Positions 28,020 to 36,536 of a DNA stretch of 64,000 nt are shown here, one piece after another (positions within the stretch are counted from its first letter, which is position 1; every line of letters begins with the position of its first letter). The translations under genes were made by a program, and so were the position numbers. The notes under the pieces are model-generated. The model searched no databases. It had not been told where the DNA came from and was given only the letters and a program-made list of their open reading frames with translations. This stretch comes from Flaviaestuariibacter flavus (GTDB lineage Bacteria; Bacteroidota; Bacteroidia; Chitinophagales; Chitinophagaceae), in assembly GCF_004337505.1 (NCBI RefSeq), contig NZ_SJZI01000011.1:32233-96232 (forward strand), written 5' to 3'.

Positions 28020-28816
28020 ACAAACTGCTTTTTGAGGTGATCGATGTCTTGCTCCATGTAATCGTAAGCGGCGCGGGTCACGGCCATTTCACCGTACCAG
28101 GCATATTCAAAGGTGCGGGTGATGCGAAAGAAAGGGTTGAAATAGTTGGTGCCAAGCAGCTGGCTCACGTATACCCCGTTGGGGCGCTCGTGGCGGTACT
28201 GGATGATATTGCGCCCGGCCATCTCGCGGAGGAGCTGCAGGTAGCGCGCCCGGATGGCCGAGCGGTAGTCGCCGGCGGCGAGCGCGCGTGCTACGTCCGC
28301 GTCGTAGTCGCGGCTGAAGAAATCGGCTTCGGCATCCGCAGCCGTGCCTTCATCGTCAGCATTCGGAACGCGCCGGGCAAACGGGTTGACGTTGAGCGAA
28401 AGCAGGAAAAAGTACAGCAGTGCCGCACAGCCAAGGGCGATAAGCGCCCAGAACAGGTAGCGCATCGCTCCCGACTCGAAAAGCGAAGCAAGCCAGCTTT
28501 TACCCTCCGGACGCTCTTCTTTGTTGCGGTGGTTCCAATACCAGTAATCCTTCGAGCGCCGCATGGAGTCCAGCTGCGCCGGCGGAACGCTCCGTGCGGC
28601 AACGGGCGCGCGGTCTTCGGGGCGTACGGGTAACAGGTAATTTTTCGGGGTATTCTCTTCGGAATCACTTCTTTCTTCCGATTCAACCGTCGTGGTCTGT
28701 TCATCCGCCGATACAGGCGCCTCCGTTACCACCACCGTATCCGATTCATCCGTTGCCTGGGCACCGGCGGAAAAGCCCAAAGCCAGCATCAAAGCAAGCA
28801 GCCAGAAATTACGCAT
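28016..28816 (-). CDS. DUF4129 domain membrane protein
   Basis: A 266-residue protein from the ATG at 28816, with a signal peptide (MRNFWLLALMLALGFSAGAQ). An acidic, Ser/Glu-rich linker follows, then one membrane helix (MRYLFWALIALGCAALLYFFLLS) and a cytoplasmic DUF4129-like C-terminus (AIRARYLQLLREMAGRNIIQY ... ITRTFEYAWYGEM). Its start overlaps the SpoIIM-like gene by 8 bp. It is part of the same operon as the MoxR ATPase. Function unknown; DUF4129 is often found with transglutaminase-like and MoxR proteins. Confidence 0.85.
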   Translation of the reverse strand: MRNFWLLALMLALGFSAGAQATDESDTVVVTEAPVSADEQTTTVESEERSDSEENTPKNYLLPVRPEDRAPVAARSVPPAQLDSMRRSKDYWYWNHRNKEERPEGKSWLASLFESGAMRYLFWALIALGCAALLYFFLLSLNVNPFARRVPNADDEGTAADAEADFFSRDYDADVARALAAGDYRSAIRARYLQLLREMAGRNIIQYRHERPNGVYVSQLLGTNYFNPFFRITRTFEYAWYGEMAVTRAAYDYMEQDIDHLKKQFV

Positions 28817-29813
28817 GGGCGGCCTCCTCTTTGCGCACCTGGCGCCACACACGGATCGGGTAGATCACAAAGTATCCGATTACAAACAGCAGGCTGGCAA
28901 GCAGGATCGACCCGCTTGCATAAAGCGGCATCTTGTAATGACGCGTGATAAAGCCTTCGATAAAAGCGGCCACCATGAACACGGGTATCAGGGCGAGTAC
29001 GATCTTGATAGCGTCCTTGCCGCCTTCGCGGAAGGCCGTGAGGCGACGCTGGGTCCCCGGGAAAAGAAAGGAAGTGCCGAGTATGGCACCAGCCCCGCAG
29101 GTCATGATGATGGCGGTGATTTCAAGGGTGCCGTGCAGCATCACCGACACCAGCCAGTTGAAGCCGAGGCCGTGCTGGTAAAACATGTATTCGAAGGCGC
29201 CGATGCGCACCGATTCGCGTCCCAGCGCGATGATGCTCGGGATGCCGAGCAGGATGCCTTCACCAAAGTAGTGCAGTGATACCTGGATGTTGTTGAGCAT
29301 GATCATGATCCACATCAGGAAGGGGCTCGTGTCGCCATAAACGTCGAAAGGATTGCCGGCAGCGATATTCTTTTCTGTCATATCCACGTACGCATCGCCC
29401 AGCATCTGGCGCACGAAGCTTTTTTCCTGCATCGCGGAGAAGAACCCGACGCTAAAGAAAACCAGGAAAACGCCCAGGGCGAACAGCAGCACGCGGTAGT
29501 GGCGCGCGATCGCCAGGGGCACGTCGCGTTTTACAAACAGCGCGAGTCGGTTCGACGGATCCTTGCGGTTCTGGTAAATATTGAGGTAGATGCGCGAGGC
29601 AAGCGCGTTGAGGTAGGCCGTGATCTTGCTGGTCGGATAAAAAGTTTTGGCGTAGCCCAGGTCGTTGACCAGCCGGGTAAAATGGCTGGCGGTTTCATCG
29701 GCATTGGCGGTACGGTCGTGCTCGATCTGCTCCCAGTGGTCCTTGTTCTTCTTGATAAATAAACCTTCGCGCAAACGGGTCTGTTTAGGCTTCGTAAAAT
29801 ACAGATTTTTCAC
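28809..29813 (-). CDS. Stage II sporulation protein M-like (SpoIIM/DUF95) membrane protein
   Basis: A 334-residue multi-spanning membrane protein, probably starting at a GTG at 29813. The family region begins FIKKNKDHWEQIEHD. Hydrophobic helices follow (YRVLLFALGVFLVFFSVGFF; a SpoIIM-type NNIQVSLHYFGEGILLGIPS; GTLEITAIIMTCGAGAILG). SpoIIM homologues in non-sporulating bacteria are common beside RDD proteins; here the RDD gene is divergently transcribed 43 bp away. First gene of the five-gene MoxR block. Confidence 0.85.
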   Translation of the reverse strand: MKNLYFTKPKQTRLREGLFIKKNKDHWEQIEHDRTANADETASHFTRLVNDLGYAKTFYPTSKITAYLNALASRIYLNIYQNRKDPSNRLALFVKRDVPLAIARHYRVLLFALGVFLVFFSVGFFSAMQEKSFVRQMLGDAYVDMTEKNIAAGNPFDVYGDTSPFLMWIMIMLNNIQVSLHYFGEGILLGIPSIIALGRESVRIGAFEYMFYQHGLGFNWLVSVMLHGTLEITAIIMTCGAGAILGTSFLFPGTQRRLTAFREGGKDAIKIVLALIPVFMVAAFIEGFITRHYKMPLYASGSILLASLLFVIGYFVIYPIRVWRQVRKEEAAHA

Positions 29814-29856
29814 TTCGCCGCAGCCGATTTAATCCTAACTTGTCCCCATCGCGCTT

Positions 29857-30669
29857 ATGTCCACCATCCACATTCCCACGAGTTTCAACATCAGCATCAC
29901 CTTCCCCGCGGCTTCCTTTCACCGGCGGCTGGGTGCCTGGGCCATCGACCTGGCGATCCTGATCACCTACCTGTATTTCCTCACCAAGATCTTCAGCGCC
30001 TTTGTGAGCGGAACGCCCTTCGATGAAGACGCCGAGCGATCGGTAGTCCGCGGCATCTGGATGTTCCTGACGGTGGTGCCCATCTTTACGTACCACCCGC
30101 TTTGCGAGCTGTTGCTCAACGGGCAAAGCATCGGCAAAAAAGTGACCCAGCTGCGGGTGATCAACGACAAGGGCGGACGTGCCAGCATCTCGCAGGTGCT
30201 GATCCGCTGGCTGATCCGCACCTCCGACTACATGGTGCTGGTGGTGATCCTGATGTCACTGATCGCGAGCCGCTACCCGCAGGTGCTGACGCAGGTCGGT
30301 ATTGCCTTCGGCCTGCTGGCCCTCGATATCATCCTGGTAAACGTAACCGCGCGTCACCAGCGGCTGGGCGATATCCTCGCCCATACCATCCTTATCCGGA
30401 CCACCCAGAAGACCGGCATTGAAGAAACCATTTTCCAGCACGTGGTAGACACCTATACGCCGCAGTTCCCGCAGGTGCTGCAGCTTTCCGACCGCGACAT
30501 CAACGCCATTAAGAATATCCTCGACTCGGCCCGCAGGCACCACGACTATGCCCTCGCCGAGCGCGCCGCCGACAAGATCCGCAACCACCTCCGGATCGAC
30601 AATTCCATGTCGCCTTATGATTTCCTGGAGATTTTGCTGAAGGATTATAATTATTTGACGACGCACTGA
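29857..30669 (+). CDS. RDD-family membrane protein
   Basis: A 270-residue protein with the RDD signature region FHRRLGAWAIDLAILITYLYF near residue 27. Three further hydrophobic helices follow, and NGQSIGKKVTQLRVIN after the second. The cytoplasmic C-terminus is helical and charged (ALAERAADKIRNHLRID). RDD proteins are membrane proteins of poorly known role, some proposed as transporters. In Bacteroidota they regularly lie opposite the SpoIIM/MoxR block, as here. Confidence 0.9.
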   Translation: MSTIHIPTSFNISITFPAASFHRRLGAWAIDLAILITYLYFLTKIFSAFVSGTPFDEDAERSVVRGIWMFLTVVPIFTYHPLCELLLNGQSIGKKVTQLRVINDKGGRASISQVLIRWLIRTSDYMVLVVILMSLIASRYPQVLTQVGIAFGLLALDIILVNVTARHQRLGDILAHTILIRTTQKTGIEETIFQHVVDTYTPQFPQVLQLSDRDINAIKNILDSARRHHDYALAERAADKIRNHLRIDNSMSPYDFLEILLKDYNYLTTH

Positions 30670-30672
30670 CCT

Positions 30673-30712
30673 CCCCCCGGCCCCTCTCCGGAGCGGAGCG
30701 GGGTGACTCTGT
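30673..30712. repeat. CCCCCGGCCCC dispersed repeat, left copy
   Basis: GC-rich tract CCCCCCGGCCCCTCTCC ... GGGGTGACTCTG immediately after the RDD stop codon. Its inverted near-copy at 30832-30890 lies on the other side of a terminator. This kind of GGCCCC-and-GTGACTC repeat is frequent between Bacteroidota genes. Confidence 0.6.
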
Positions 30713-30760
30713 GGATCATTCTTAATGTTTGTTACTGTCTGCTGATTGAACCTCGAAAGC

Positions 30761-30792
30761 AAAGAGCGGATGCCTTCGGCATCCGCTCTTTA
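30761..30792. terminator. Bidirectional terminator between RDD and proS genes
   Basis: Near-perfect stem AAAGAGCGGATGCC / GGCATCCGCTCTTT with a short TTC loop and A/T-rich flanks on both sides. It lies between the convergent RDD (+) and proS (-) genes. Confidence 0.85.
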
Positions 30793-30831
30793 GTATAGGA
30801 TTAAACAGAGGACTGCTTAAACACAACAGGA

Positions 30832-30890
30832 AACTACCCGAGAGTCACCCTTTCCCCTTGGAAAGGGGCCGGGGGATGGGTTTGGGCCGG
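30832..30890. repeat. CCCCCGGCCCC dispersed repeat, inverted right copy
   Basis: Reads GAGAGTCACCC ... GGGGCCGGGGG, the reverse complement of the left copy at 30673-30712. The two copies flank the terminator symmetrically. Confidence 0.55.
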
Positions 30891-30898
30891 GGCTGAGG

Positions 30899-32377
30899 TC
30901 AATACGCCCGGGCAAACAGCACCCGTTGCGTACTCGGCTTCCCGGTGAGGATGCACTTGCCTTCCTCCAGCGGGTTGTCGAGCGGAATACAGCGGATCGT
31001 GGCTTTTGCTTTTTCCTTGATCGCAGCTTCGGTTTCGGCGGTGCCGTCCCAGTGAGCGGAAACGAAACCCGTTTTCTCATCGAGCACACGCTCGAATTCT
31101 TCCCAGGTATCTGCTTTGGTGATGTGTGCGTCGCGGAAGGCTTTGGCACGGGCGAATAGGTTGTCCTGTATTTCTACAAGAAGGCCCTTGATGCGCTCCG
31201 CCAGCCCTTCCAGCGGCACGGTCGATTTCTCTTTCGTATCGCGGCGCGCCAGCTCCACCACGCCATTGGCCAGGTCGCGGGCACCGAGGGTAACGCGCAC
31301 CGGAACGCCTTTCAGCTCGTATTCGGCAAACTTCCAGCCCGGGCGGGTATTGTCGTTGTCGTCGTATTTCACGCGGATACCGGCGGCTTTGAGCTCGGCG
31401 ATCAGCTTATCGGCATGCGGTGCCATTTCGGCCTTGCCCTCGTCGCCCTTGTAGATGGGCACGATCACCACCTGCAGCGGTGCGATCCGCGGCGGCAGCA
31501 CCAGGCCCTGGTCGTCGGAATGCGTCATCACGAGGCCGCCGATGAGGCGGGTGCTCACGCCCCAGGAGGTAGCCCACACGTATTCCTGCTTGTTCTCTTT
31601 GGTGAGGTACTTCACTTCGAAAGCCTTGGCAAAATTCTGCCCCAGGAAGTGCGAGGTGCCGGCCTGCAGGGCCTTGCCGTCCTGCATCAGGGCCTCGATG
31701 CAATAGGTGTCTTCGGCGCCGGCAAAGCGCTCGGCGGGCGACTTCACCCCCTTGATGACGGGCATCGCCATATACTCTTCTGCGAAGGCGGCATAGACGT
31801 CGAGCATCTGCTTCGTTTCCACGATGGCTTCATCGGCGGTGGCGTGCGCCGTGTGGCCTTCCTGCCAGAGGAACTCGGCCGTGCGCAGGAAGAGACGCGT
31901 ACGCATTTCCCAGCGCACCACGTTGGCCCACTGGTTCACCAGGATCGGCAGGTCGCGGTAGCTCTGGATCCAGTCTTTATAGGTATTCCAGATGATGGCT
32001 TCGGAAGTAGGACGCACCACGAGCTCTTCTTCGAGCTTCGCCTCGGGGTCCACCATCAGCTTGCCTTTCTTTTCCGGGTCGTTCTTAAGCCGGTAGTGCG
32101 TCACCACGGCGCACTCCTTGGCGAAGCCTTCGGCATTCTGCTCCTCGGCTTCGAAAAGGCTTTTGGGCACGAAAAGCGGGAAATAGGCGTTCTGGTGACC
32201 GGTGTCTTTGAACATCCGGTCGAGCACGTCGCGCATGTTTTCCCAAAGGGCATAGCCATAGGGCTTGATCACCATGCAGCCGCGCACCGCCGAATAGTCG
32301 GCGAGGCCGCCGCGGAGGATGAGATCGTTGTACCACTGCGAATAATCCTGTTCCCGGGAAGTAATTTCTTTGCTCAT
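30899..32377 (-). CDS. proS: Prolyl-tRNA synthetase (short, archaeal/eukaryal-like type)
   Basis: A 492-residue protein from the ATG at 32377 ([20 protein letters not shown]); the open frame continues upstream but lacks conserved sequence. Class II synthetase motifs are present: [47 protein letters not shown] (motif 2 region), and [10 protein letters not shown]. The anticodon-binding domain includes [13 protein letters not shown]. The bacterial editing insertion is absent and a C-terminal zinc-binding-like region remains ([20 protein letters not shown]). This fits the type without the insertion domain. It charges tRNA-Pro with proline. Confidence 0.95.
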   Translation of the reverse strand: MSKEITSREQDYSQWYNDLILRGGLADYSAVRGCMVIKPYGYALWENMRDVLDRMFKDTGHQNAYFPLFVPKSLFEAEEQNAEGFAKECAVVTHYRLKNDPEKKGKLMVDPEAKLEEELVVRPTSEAIIWNTYKDWIQSYRDLPILVNQWANVVRWEMRTRLFLRTAEFLWQEGHTAHATADEAIVETKQMLDVYAAFAEEYMAMPVIKGVKSPAERFAGAEDTYCIEALMQDGKALQAGTSHFLGQNFAKAFEVKYLTKENKQEYVWATSWGVSTRLIGGLVMTHSDDQGLVLPPRIAPLQVVIVPIYKGDEGKAEMAPHADKLIAELKAAGIRVKYDDNDNTRPGWKFAEYELKGVPVRVTLGARDLANGVVELARRDTKEKSTVPLEGLAERIKGLLVEIQDNLFARAKAFRDAHITKADTWEEFERVLDEKTGFVSAHWDGTAETEAAIKEKAKATIRCIPLDNPLEEGKCILTGKPSTQRVLFARAY

Positions 32378-32540
32378 GATGTTATGGCGATATTTGCTAA
32401 TGTTTTGTGAATGCGAACCTGCTGCGCAACTGTTAAATGTCCTTTTGCCAACTTTACAGCAAGACCCTCCTGCCACCTGTCGCGGCCGGGGCGCCCAAAA
32501 GTAACACATCCCTCCGATTGCACCTTATAAAGAAGCGCTT

Positions 32541-33173
32541 ATGAAACCTGTTCTACCTGTCCTTCTTTTCTCCGCGGCACTTGCGGGCTGCAGCACTACT
32601 TACAAGTCGGGACAAACGCCCGACGACGTTTATTACGCAGCCGGCCGCCCGGTGCGCGAATACGAGGAAGTGGAAGAACGCAGCGTGGCGCGCCGCGACG
32701 AGCCCACGACGCAGGAAGACCGCTACCTGCGGATGCGCGTCCGCAACCGCCAGCGCTGGTCCGACCTCGACGAATACTACCGCGATCCCTACGCGTACAA
32801 CTACCACTACTGCCAGTGCGGCTACGCCGTGAACCCGCGTCTCTCCTGGGGCTACTACTATTCGCCGTACAGCTATTACGGGCCGGTGGTATACCGCCCG
32901 GTAGTGCCCAACACGCCGCGCCGTTTCAACTTTGACGGCTGGCAGACGCCGCCGGCACCGACCGTGCAGACGGGAGGCAAGAACGAATATTACACGCCGC
33001 CCGCCAACAGCTACGAGCCGCGTAATACCCGCGGCGGCTCGCTCCGCGATGCCTATAACAATGGCAGCAGCTCGGGCACGCCGACGCGCAGCAGTTCGTC
33101 TTCTTCGTCCAGCTCCTCGTCTTCGTCCAGCTCCTCCTCGGGTAGCCGCAACGCAGGCGTGCGCCGATTCTGA
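32541..33173 (+). CDS. Lipoprotein with Tyr-rich and poly-Ser segments
   Basis: A 210-residue protein with a lipoprotein signal (MKPVLPVLLFSAALAGC, Cys17). The middle is rich in Arg, Tyr and Pro (DEYYRDPYAYNYHYCQCGY). A C-terminal run of about 25 serines with scattered Gly/Thr ends SGSRNAGVRRF. It is probably anchored to the outer membrane facing the periplasm or surface. The FadL-like porin gene starts 26 bp downstream, so the two are likely one transcript. No family is recognised. The poly-serine stretch is encoded by a near-repetitive TCG/TCC/AGC tract that may vary in length. Confidence 0.75.
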   Translation: MKPVLPVLLFSAALAGCSTTYKSGQTPDDVYYAAGRPVREYEEVEERSVARRDEPTTQEDRYLRMRVRNRQRWSDLDEYYRDPYAYNYHYCQCGYAVNPRLSWGYYYSPYSYYGPVVYRPVVPNTPRRFNFDGWQTPPAPTVQTGGKNEYYTPPANSYEPRNTRGGSLRDAYNNGSSSGTPTRSSSSSSSSSSSSSSSSSGSRNAGVRRF

Positions 33174-33199
33174 TTCCTGAACCTCCCGAATACACCCAT

Positions 33200-34741
33200 A
33201 TGAACAAAGGGATTTTCCTGGCCCCGGTGCTGCTTGCAGCGGGTGCCCTCCGCGCGCAGGAGCCGACCGACGCGCTGCGCTTTTCGCAAACCTTTCCCGG
33301 CGCCACCGCCCGTCAGCAGGCCATTGGCGGCGCCATGGGCTCACTTGGCGGCGACTACGGCGCCACTTTCGTCAACCCCGCCGGACTCGGGTTCTACCGC
33401 ACCGGTGACTTTGTATTCACGCCCTCCTTTCATTGGGGCGATACGAAAGCCGATTACCTTGGCCGCACCGAAAAAAGCAAGGAGCAGCGCTTCGACTTCA
33501 GCTCCATCGGCGTTGTGCTCGGGCATGCGCAAGGCAAACGCGGAGAACGCGGTTCTGCCTTTACCCTCGGCTTCAGCACGCAGGCCGACTTCCGCAGCGA
33601 GCTGCGTTACCTGGGCCGAAACCGGCAAAGCTCCTACTCGCAGCGGTTCCTGGAAGAACTGCAGCGCTCCGGTGTGCGTGATGGCTCGGCGGCCTACCTG
33701 TATCCCACCGGCTCCAGCCTTGCGATCAATACGTTCTGGCTCGACCCGGTGAAAGACGGTAGCGGCGCTGTTACGGGCTTCGCTACCAATTCGCCCATCG
33801 CCACCGGCCTTATCCAGGAGCAGTACATCCGCAGCCGCGGCGGCATTTACGAAGCCGCGGTGGGTGGCGGCGAACAGGTGACGTCGAAATGGTTCGTGGG
33901 CGGCACGCTCGGCATTCCGTTTCTGTATTACGACCGTAAGGCAACGTTCACCGAGGCCGATGCTACAACGGACACCTCCAACCGTTTCGACTTTGCCGAG
34001 TACCGCGAAAACCTCAACACCTCCGGTGTCGGCATCAATGTGCGACTGGGCGCGATTTACAAGCCTACCGAATTCTGGCGTCTTGGCCTGTCGTTTCAAT
34101 CACCGACACTCTATAAACTCACCGACCGTTATTCATACGAGCTGACCACCAACACGGAGCATTACGAAGGCGAGTGGACCGATTATTCGAAGGACTATAA
34201 TGACGGTAAGGAAAATGAATTCAGGTACCGCCTGGTAACGCCGCTCAAGGTTACCGGCTCGGTGTCCTTCGTCATCCGAGAAACACAGGATGTTTCAAAG
34301 CAGCGCGGCTTCATCACCGCCGACGCCGAATTCGTGCACTACCCGATGATGAAATACCTCACCGACAACGACGCAGAAACGGATGACAGCGGCAACCAGC
34401 CCTACCTCGACGAGCTGAACCGCGCCATCAGGAACGCGTACCACAGCGCTTTCAACTTCCGCGTGGGTGGCGAGCTCAAATTCACCACCTGGATGGTGCG
34501 CGCAGGCGCGGCCTACTACGGCAACCCGTACAAGGAAGTAAACGGCGGCACCGGCCACCGGCTCAACCTGAGCGGCGGCCTCGGCTACCGGGATAAAGGT
34601 TATTTCATTGACCTCACCTATGTGCACAGCCTTCAAAAAGATATCAACGCGCCGTACCGGCTTGCCGGTAGCCCCTACCCGATCGCCAGTACCAACCGCA
34701 TGCAGGGAAATGTGGCGTTAACAGTCGGGGTGAAGTTTTGA
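33200..34741 (+). CDS. Outer-membrane beta-barrel protein (FadL/OmpP1-like)
   Basis: A 513-residue protein with a signal peptide (MNKGIFLAPVLLAAGALRAQ). The hatch-like N-terminus is typical of Bacteroidota OmpP1/FadL-type proteins (ATARQQAIGGAMGSLGGDYGATFVNPAGLGFY). Alternating-residue beta-strands continue to a terminal Phe (QGNVALTVGVKF). FadL-type channels take up hydrophobic compounds; the substrate here is unknown. It is co-directional with the lipoprotein gene 26 bp upstream. It is followed by an inverted-repeat terminator region shared with miaA. Confidence 0.8.
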   Translation: MNKGIFLAPVLLAAGALRAQEPTDALRFSQTFPGATARQQAIGGAMGSLGGDYGATFVNPAGLGFYRTGDFVFTPSFHWGDTKADYLGRTEKSKEQRFDFSSIGVVLGHAQGKRGERGSAFTLGFSTQADFRSELRYLGRNRQSSYSQRFLEELQRSGVRDGSAAYLYPTGSSLAINTFWLDPVKDGSGAVTGFATNSPIATGLIQEQYIRSRGGIYEAAVGGGEQVTSKWFVGGTLGIPFLYYDRKATFTEADATTDTSNRFDFAEYRENLNTSGVGINVRLGAIYKPTEFWRLGLSFQSPTLYKLTDRYSYELTTNTEHYEGEWTDYSKDYNDGKENEFRYRLVTPLKVTGSVSFVIRETQDVSKQRGFITADAEFVHYPMMKYLTDNDAETDDSGNQPYLDELNRAIRNAYHSAFNFRVGGELKFTTWMVRAGAAYYGNPYKEVNGGTGHRLNLSGGLGYRDKGYFIDLTYVHSLQKDINAPYRLAGSPYPIASTNRMQGNVALTVGVKF

Positions 34742-34764
34742 GAGAAAGGAAAAGAAGGTTCTAA

Positions 34765-34887
34765 ACCGCGAAGAAAAAAGTTGAATAAGCGTTACGCTAA
34801 GGAATACAATTGAAAAGGTCCCGCCTGCGGCGGGACCTTTAACGTAACAACTTAGCATATCGCTTCTTCTTATTCTCTTAGCGGTGA
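34765..34887. repeat. Imperfect inverted repeat flanking a terminator, overlapping the miaA stop
   Basis: The left arm (ACCGCGAAGAAAAAAG ... ACGCTAAG, 34766-34802) and the inverted right arm (CTTAGCATATCGCTTCTTC ... TTAGCGGT, 34851-34884) flank the hairpin at 34814-34840. The right arm covers the last codons of miaA (SPLRE-stop). Confidence 0.55.
34814..34840. terminator. Bidirectional terminator between porin and miaA genes
   Basis: Perfect 12-bp stem AAAGGTCCCGCC, TGC loop, GGCGGGACCTTT, between two convergent genes. Confidence 0.85.
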
Positions 34888-35787
34888 AAGACTCTTATTC
34901 TCCTTCAAATAACTTATTACTGTTTCAGAATCAGGCGCCATCCACGCGCTTCCTTCCTCCTTCCGGAACCAGGTGAGTTGTCGCTTTGCATAATGACGCG
35001 TATTGGTTTGAATATCATTTACCGACGCTTCAAGTGTGCACTTGCCATCGAAATGCTCGAAGAGTTCTTTGTAGCCAACGGTTTGCAGGGCGTTGAGTTT
35101 GCGCAATGGCAGGAGCGCCCGGGCTTCTGCTTCAAGCCCGTCGGCCATCATCTGCAGCACCCGCCGGTTGATGCGGTCGTAGAGCTCTTCGCGCGGCAGG
35201 TCGAGCACGATCTTCACCACATCAAAGGGACGTTCCGACGGCTGCCGGCTGTGAAAGTCGAGGATGGAGCGGCCTGTTGCCTGCTTCACTTCCATAGCAC
35301 GCAGCAGGCGGTGCGGGTTCTGCGTTTCGCCGGACGCGAAATAGTGCGGATCGGATTTTGCCACGAGTTGCTGCAACCACTCCAGGCCGTATTTTTCATA
35401 ATCGGCCTGCAGCCCTTTCCGTATTTCTGCGGGGATTTCGGGGATGGCATCCATGCCTTCGCAAAGTGCCTTGATGTAAAGACCGGTGCCGCCAACCACT
35501 ACGATCGTATCCTGCTTTTGAAAAACGCGGCGCGTTACATTCAGCGCATATTGCTCATACGAAGCCGCATGGAGGTTGTCGTATACCGAATGCGAGGCTA
35601 TGAAATTGTGGCGCACCTTTGCCCGCTCCTCGTCGGTGGGGCGTGCCACGCCTATGTTGAGCTCGCGGTAGCACTGGCGGCTGTCGGCCGACAGCACTTC
35701 GGTTCCGAACGCCAGGGCCACATCGATGGCCACGGCAGTCTTTCCAACGGCCGTCGGCCCGGCAATAACGATCACGGTCTTTTTCAT
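34870..35787 (-). CDS. miaA: tRNA dimethylallyltransferase MiaA
   Basis: A 305-residue protein from the ATG at 35787. The P-loop GPTAVGKT is at residues 10-17, followed by LSADSRQCYRELNIGVARPT, in which the DSRQ-Y motif binds the tRNA/substrate, and VVVGGTGLYIKALCEGMD. It transfers a dimethylallyl group to A37 of tRNAs that read UNN codons. The C-terminal YAKRQLTWFRKE motif is also conserved. The last codons lie in a repeat arm. Upstream is a terminator belonging to the next minus-strand gene, so miaA has its own promoter. Confidence 0.95.
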   Translation of the reverse strand: MKKTVIVIAGPTAVGKTAVAIDVALAFGTEVLSADSRQCYRELNIGVARPTDEERAKVRHNFIASHSVYDNLHAASYEQYALNVTRRVFQKQDTIVVVGGTGLYIKALCEGMDAIPEIPAEIRKGLQADYEKYGLEWLQQLVAKSDPHYFASGETQNPHRLLRAMEVKQATGRSILDFHSRQPSERPFDVVKIVLDLPREELYDRINRRVLQMMADGLEAEARALLPLRKLNALQTVGYKELFEHFDGKCTLEASVNDIQTNTRHYAKRQLTWFRKEEGSAWMAPDSETVISYLKENKSLSPLRE

Positions 35788-35810
35788 CGCCGGTAAAGGT
35801 CGCAAATAAA

Positions 35811-35833
35811 AGACCGCTGCGGTGCAGCGGTCT
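35811..35833 (-). terminator. Terminator downstream of the pRiA4b-like gene
   Basis: Perfect 10-bp stem AGACCGCTGC, GGT loop, GCAGCGGTCT, followed by a T-run when read on the minus strand. It separates the gene ending at 35869 from miaA. Confidence 0.75.
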
Positions 35834-35870
35834 TCGATATTCCTTATCCGATATTCGTTATTCGATATTT
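35834..35870. repeat. CGATATT tandem repeat
   Basis: Three spaced CGATATTC-like units with a ~14-nt period (TTCGATATTCC, CCGATATTCG, TTCGATATTTA) between terminator and stop codon. One of several short low-complexity tracts in this chromosome. Confidence 0.55.
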
Positions 35871-36438
35871 AAAAATCCTCACCGCCACCTTCGTCATGAC
35901 CCGACTCTTCGGGGCTGTGGTCGTCGCCACCGCCTTCGCCTTCGGTGCCGAAGCCTTCGGCGTCCTTGCTGAGGTCATACTTTTCTTCCACATCGGCAAA
36001 GCGTTCGCCGAGCAGGCTCTTGGCGCCGTACTGGCTCGGGGCGATGCCTTCGGAACGTACCGTGGTGGGGTAGGTCACTTTCGGGTTTTCTTCTTTCGAC
36101 ACACCGATCAGGGATACAAGGAAGGTCCAGTTCTTTGCCAGGTCGTACACGTATACGAATTTCTGGTTCGGGTCCTTGATCTCCGATCCGATCGTCACGT
36201 CCTTCATCAGCAGGGGCGCCATGCGGTAGGGCCGGTCGTAATGCTCGAGCGTGATCTCGCGGCCGCGCTGCCAGTTGTCGTTGCTGCGGAAAAACGTGGC
36301 GGCGTGCTTGTTGTCAAACTCGAATGCCTTCAGGATCGCGTCGTGCAGCTGGAAAAAGGTGTGTGTATGGCGGATGGCGATATCGCGGTAAACACTATCG
36401 TCATCCTCGTACTGTACTCGAAACTTAAGAATCGCCAT
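35869..36438 (-). CDS. Plasmid pRiA4b ORF-3-like protein (IS1096 passenger TnpR-like family)
   Basis: A 189-residue protein that starts MAILKFRVQYEDDDSVYRDI and contains TFFQLHDAILKAFEFDNKHAATFF and FVYVYDLAKNWTFLVSLI, the features of the pRiA4b ORF-3-like domain. The C-terminal ~40 residues are Gly/Glu/Asp-rich and probably disordered. Despite the family's historical names there is no transposase or inverted repeat here, so it is treated as an ordinary chromosomal gene. Function unknown. Confidence 0.75.
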   Translation of the reverse strand: MAILKFRVQYEDDDSVYRDIAIRHTHTFFQLHDAILKAFEFDNKHAATFFRSNDNWQRGREITLEHYDRPYRMAPLLMKDVTIGSEIKDPNQKFVYVYDLAKNWTFLVSLIGVSKEENPKVTYPTTVRSEGIAPSQYGAKSLLGERFADVEEKYDLSKDAEGFGTEGEGGGDDHSPEESGHDEGGGEDF

Positions 36439-36483
36439 GCAGGGTTGCCAAATGGGTGAACGTCAAAAATAAGGAGAAACACA

Positions 36484-36518
36484 GGAATCTCGGATCTCGG
36501 ATCTCGGACCTCAGATCT
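36484..36518. repeat. GGATCTC tandem repeat, intergenic copy
   Basis: GAATCTCGGATCTCGG-like units repeat three to four times. This is the same unit that lies in frame in the T9SS plug gene at 18895-18930. Confidence 0.65.
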
Positions 36519-36536
36519 GCGGAAAAGCCGGATTAT

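Noticed and set aside
35869..36438. Insertion sequence, because the family is named after an IS1096 passenger gene
   Set aside because: No transposase, no terminal inverted repeats and ordinary chromosomal neighbours.
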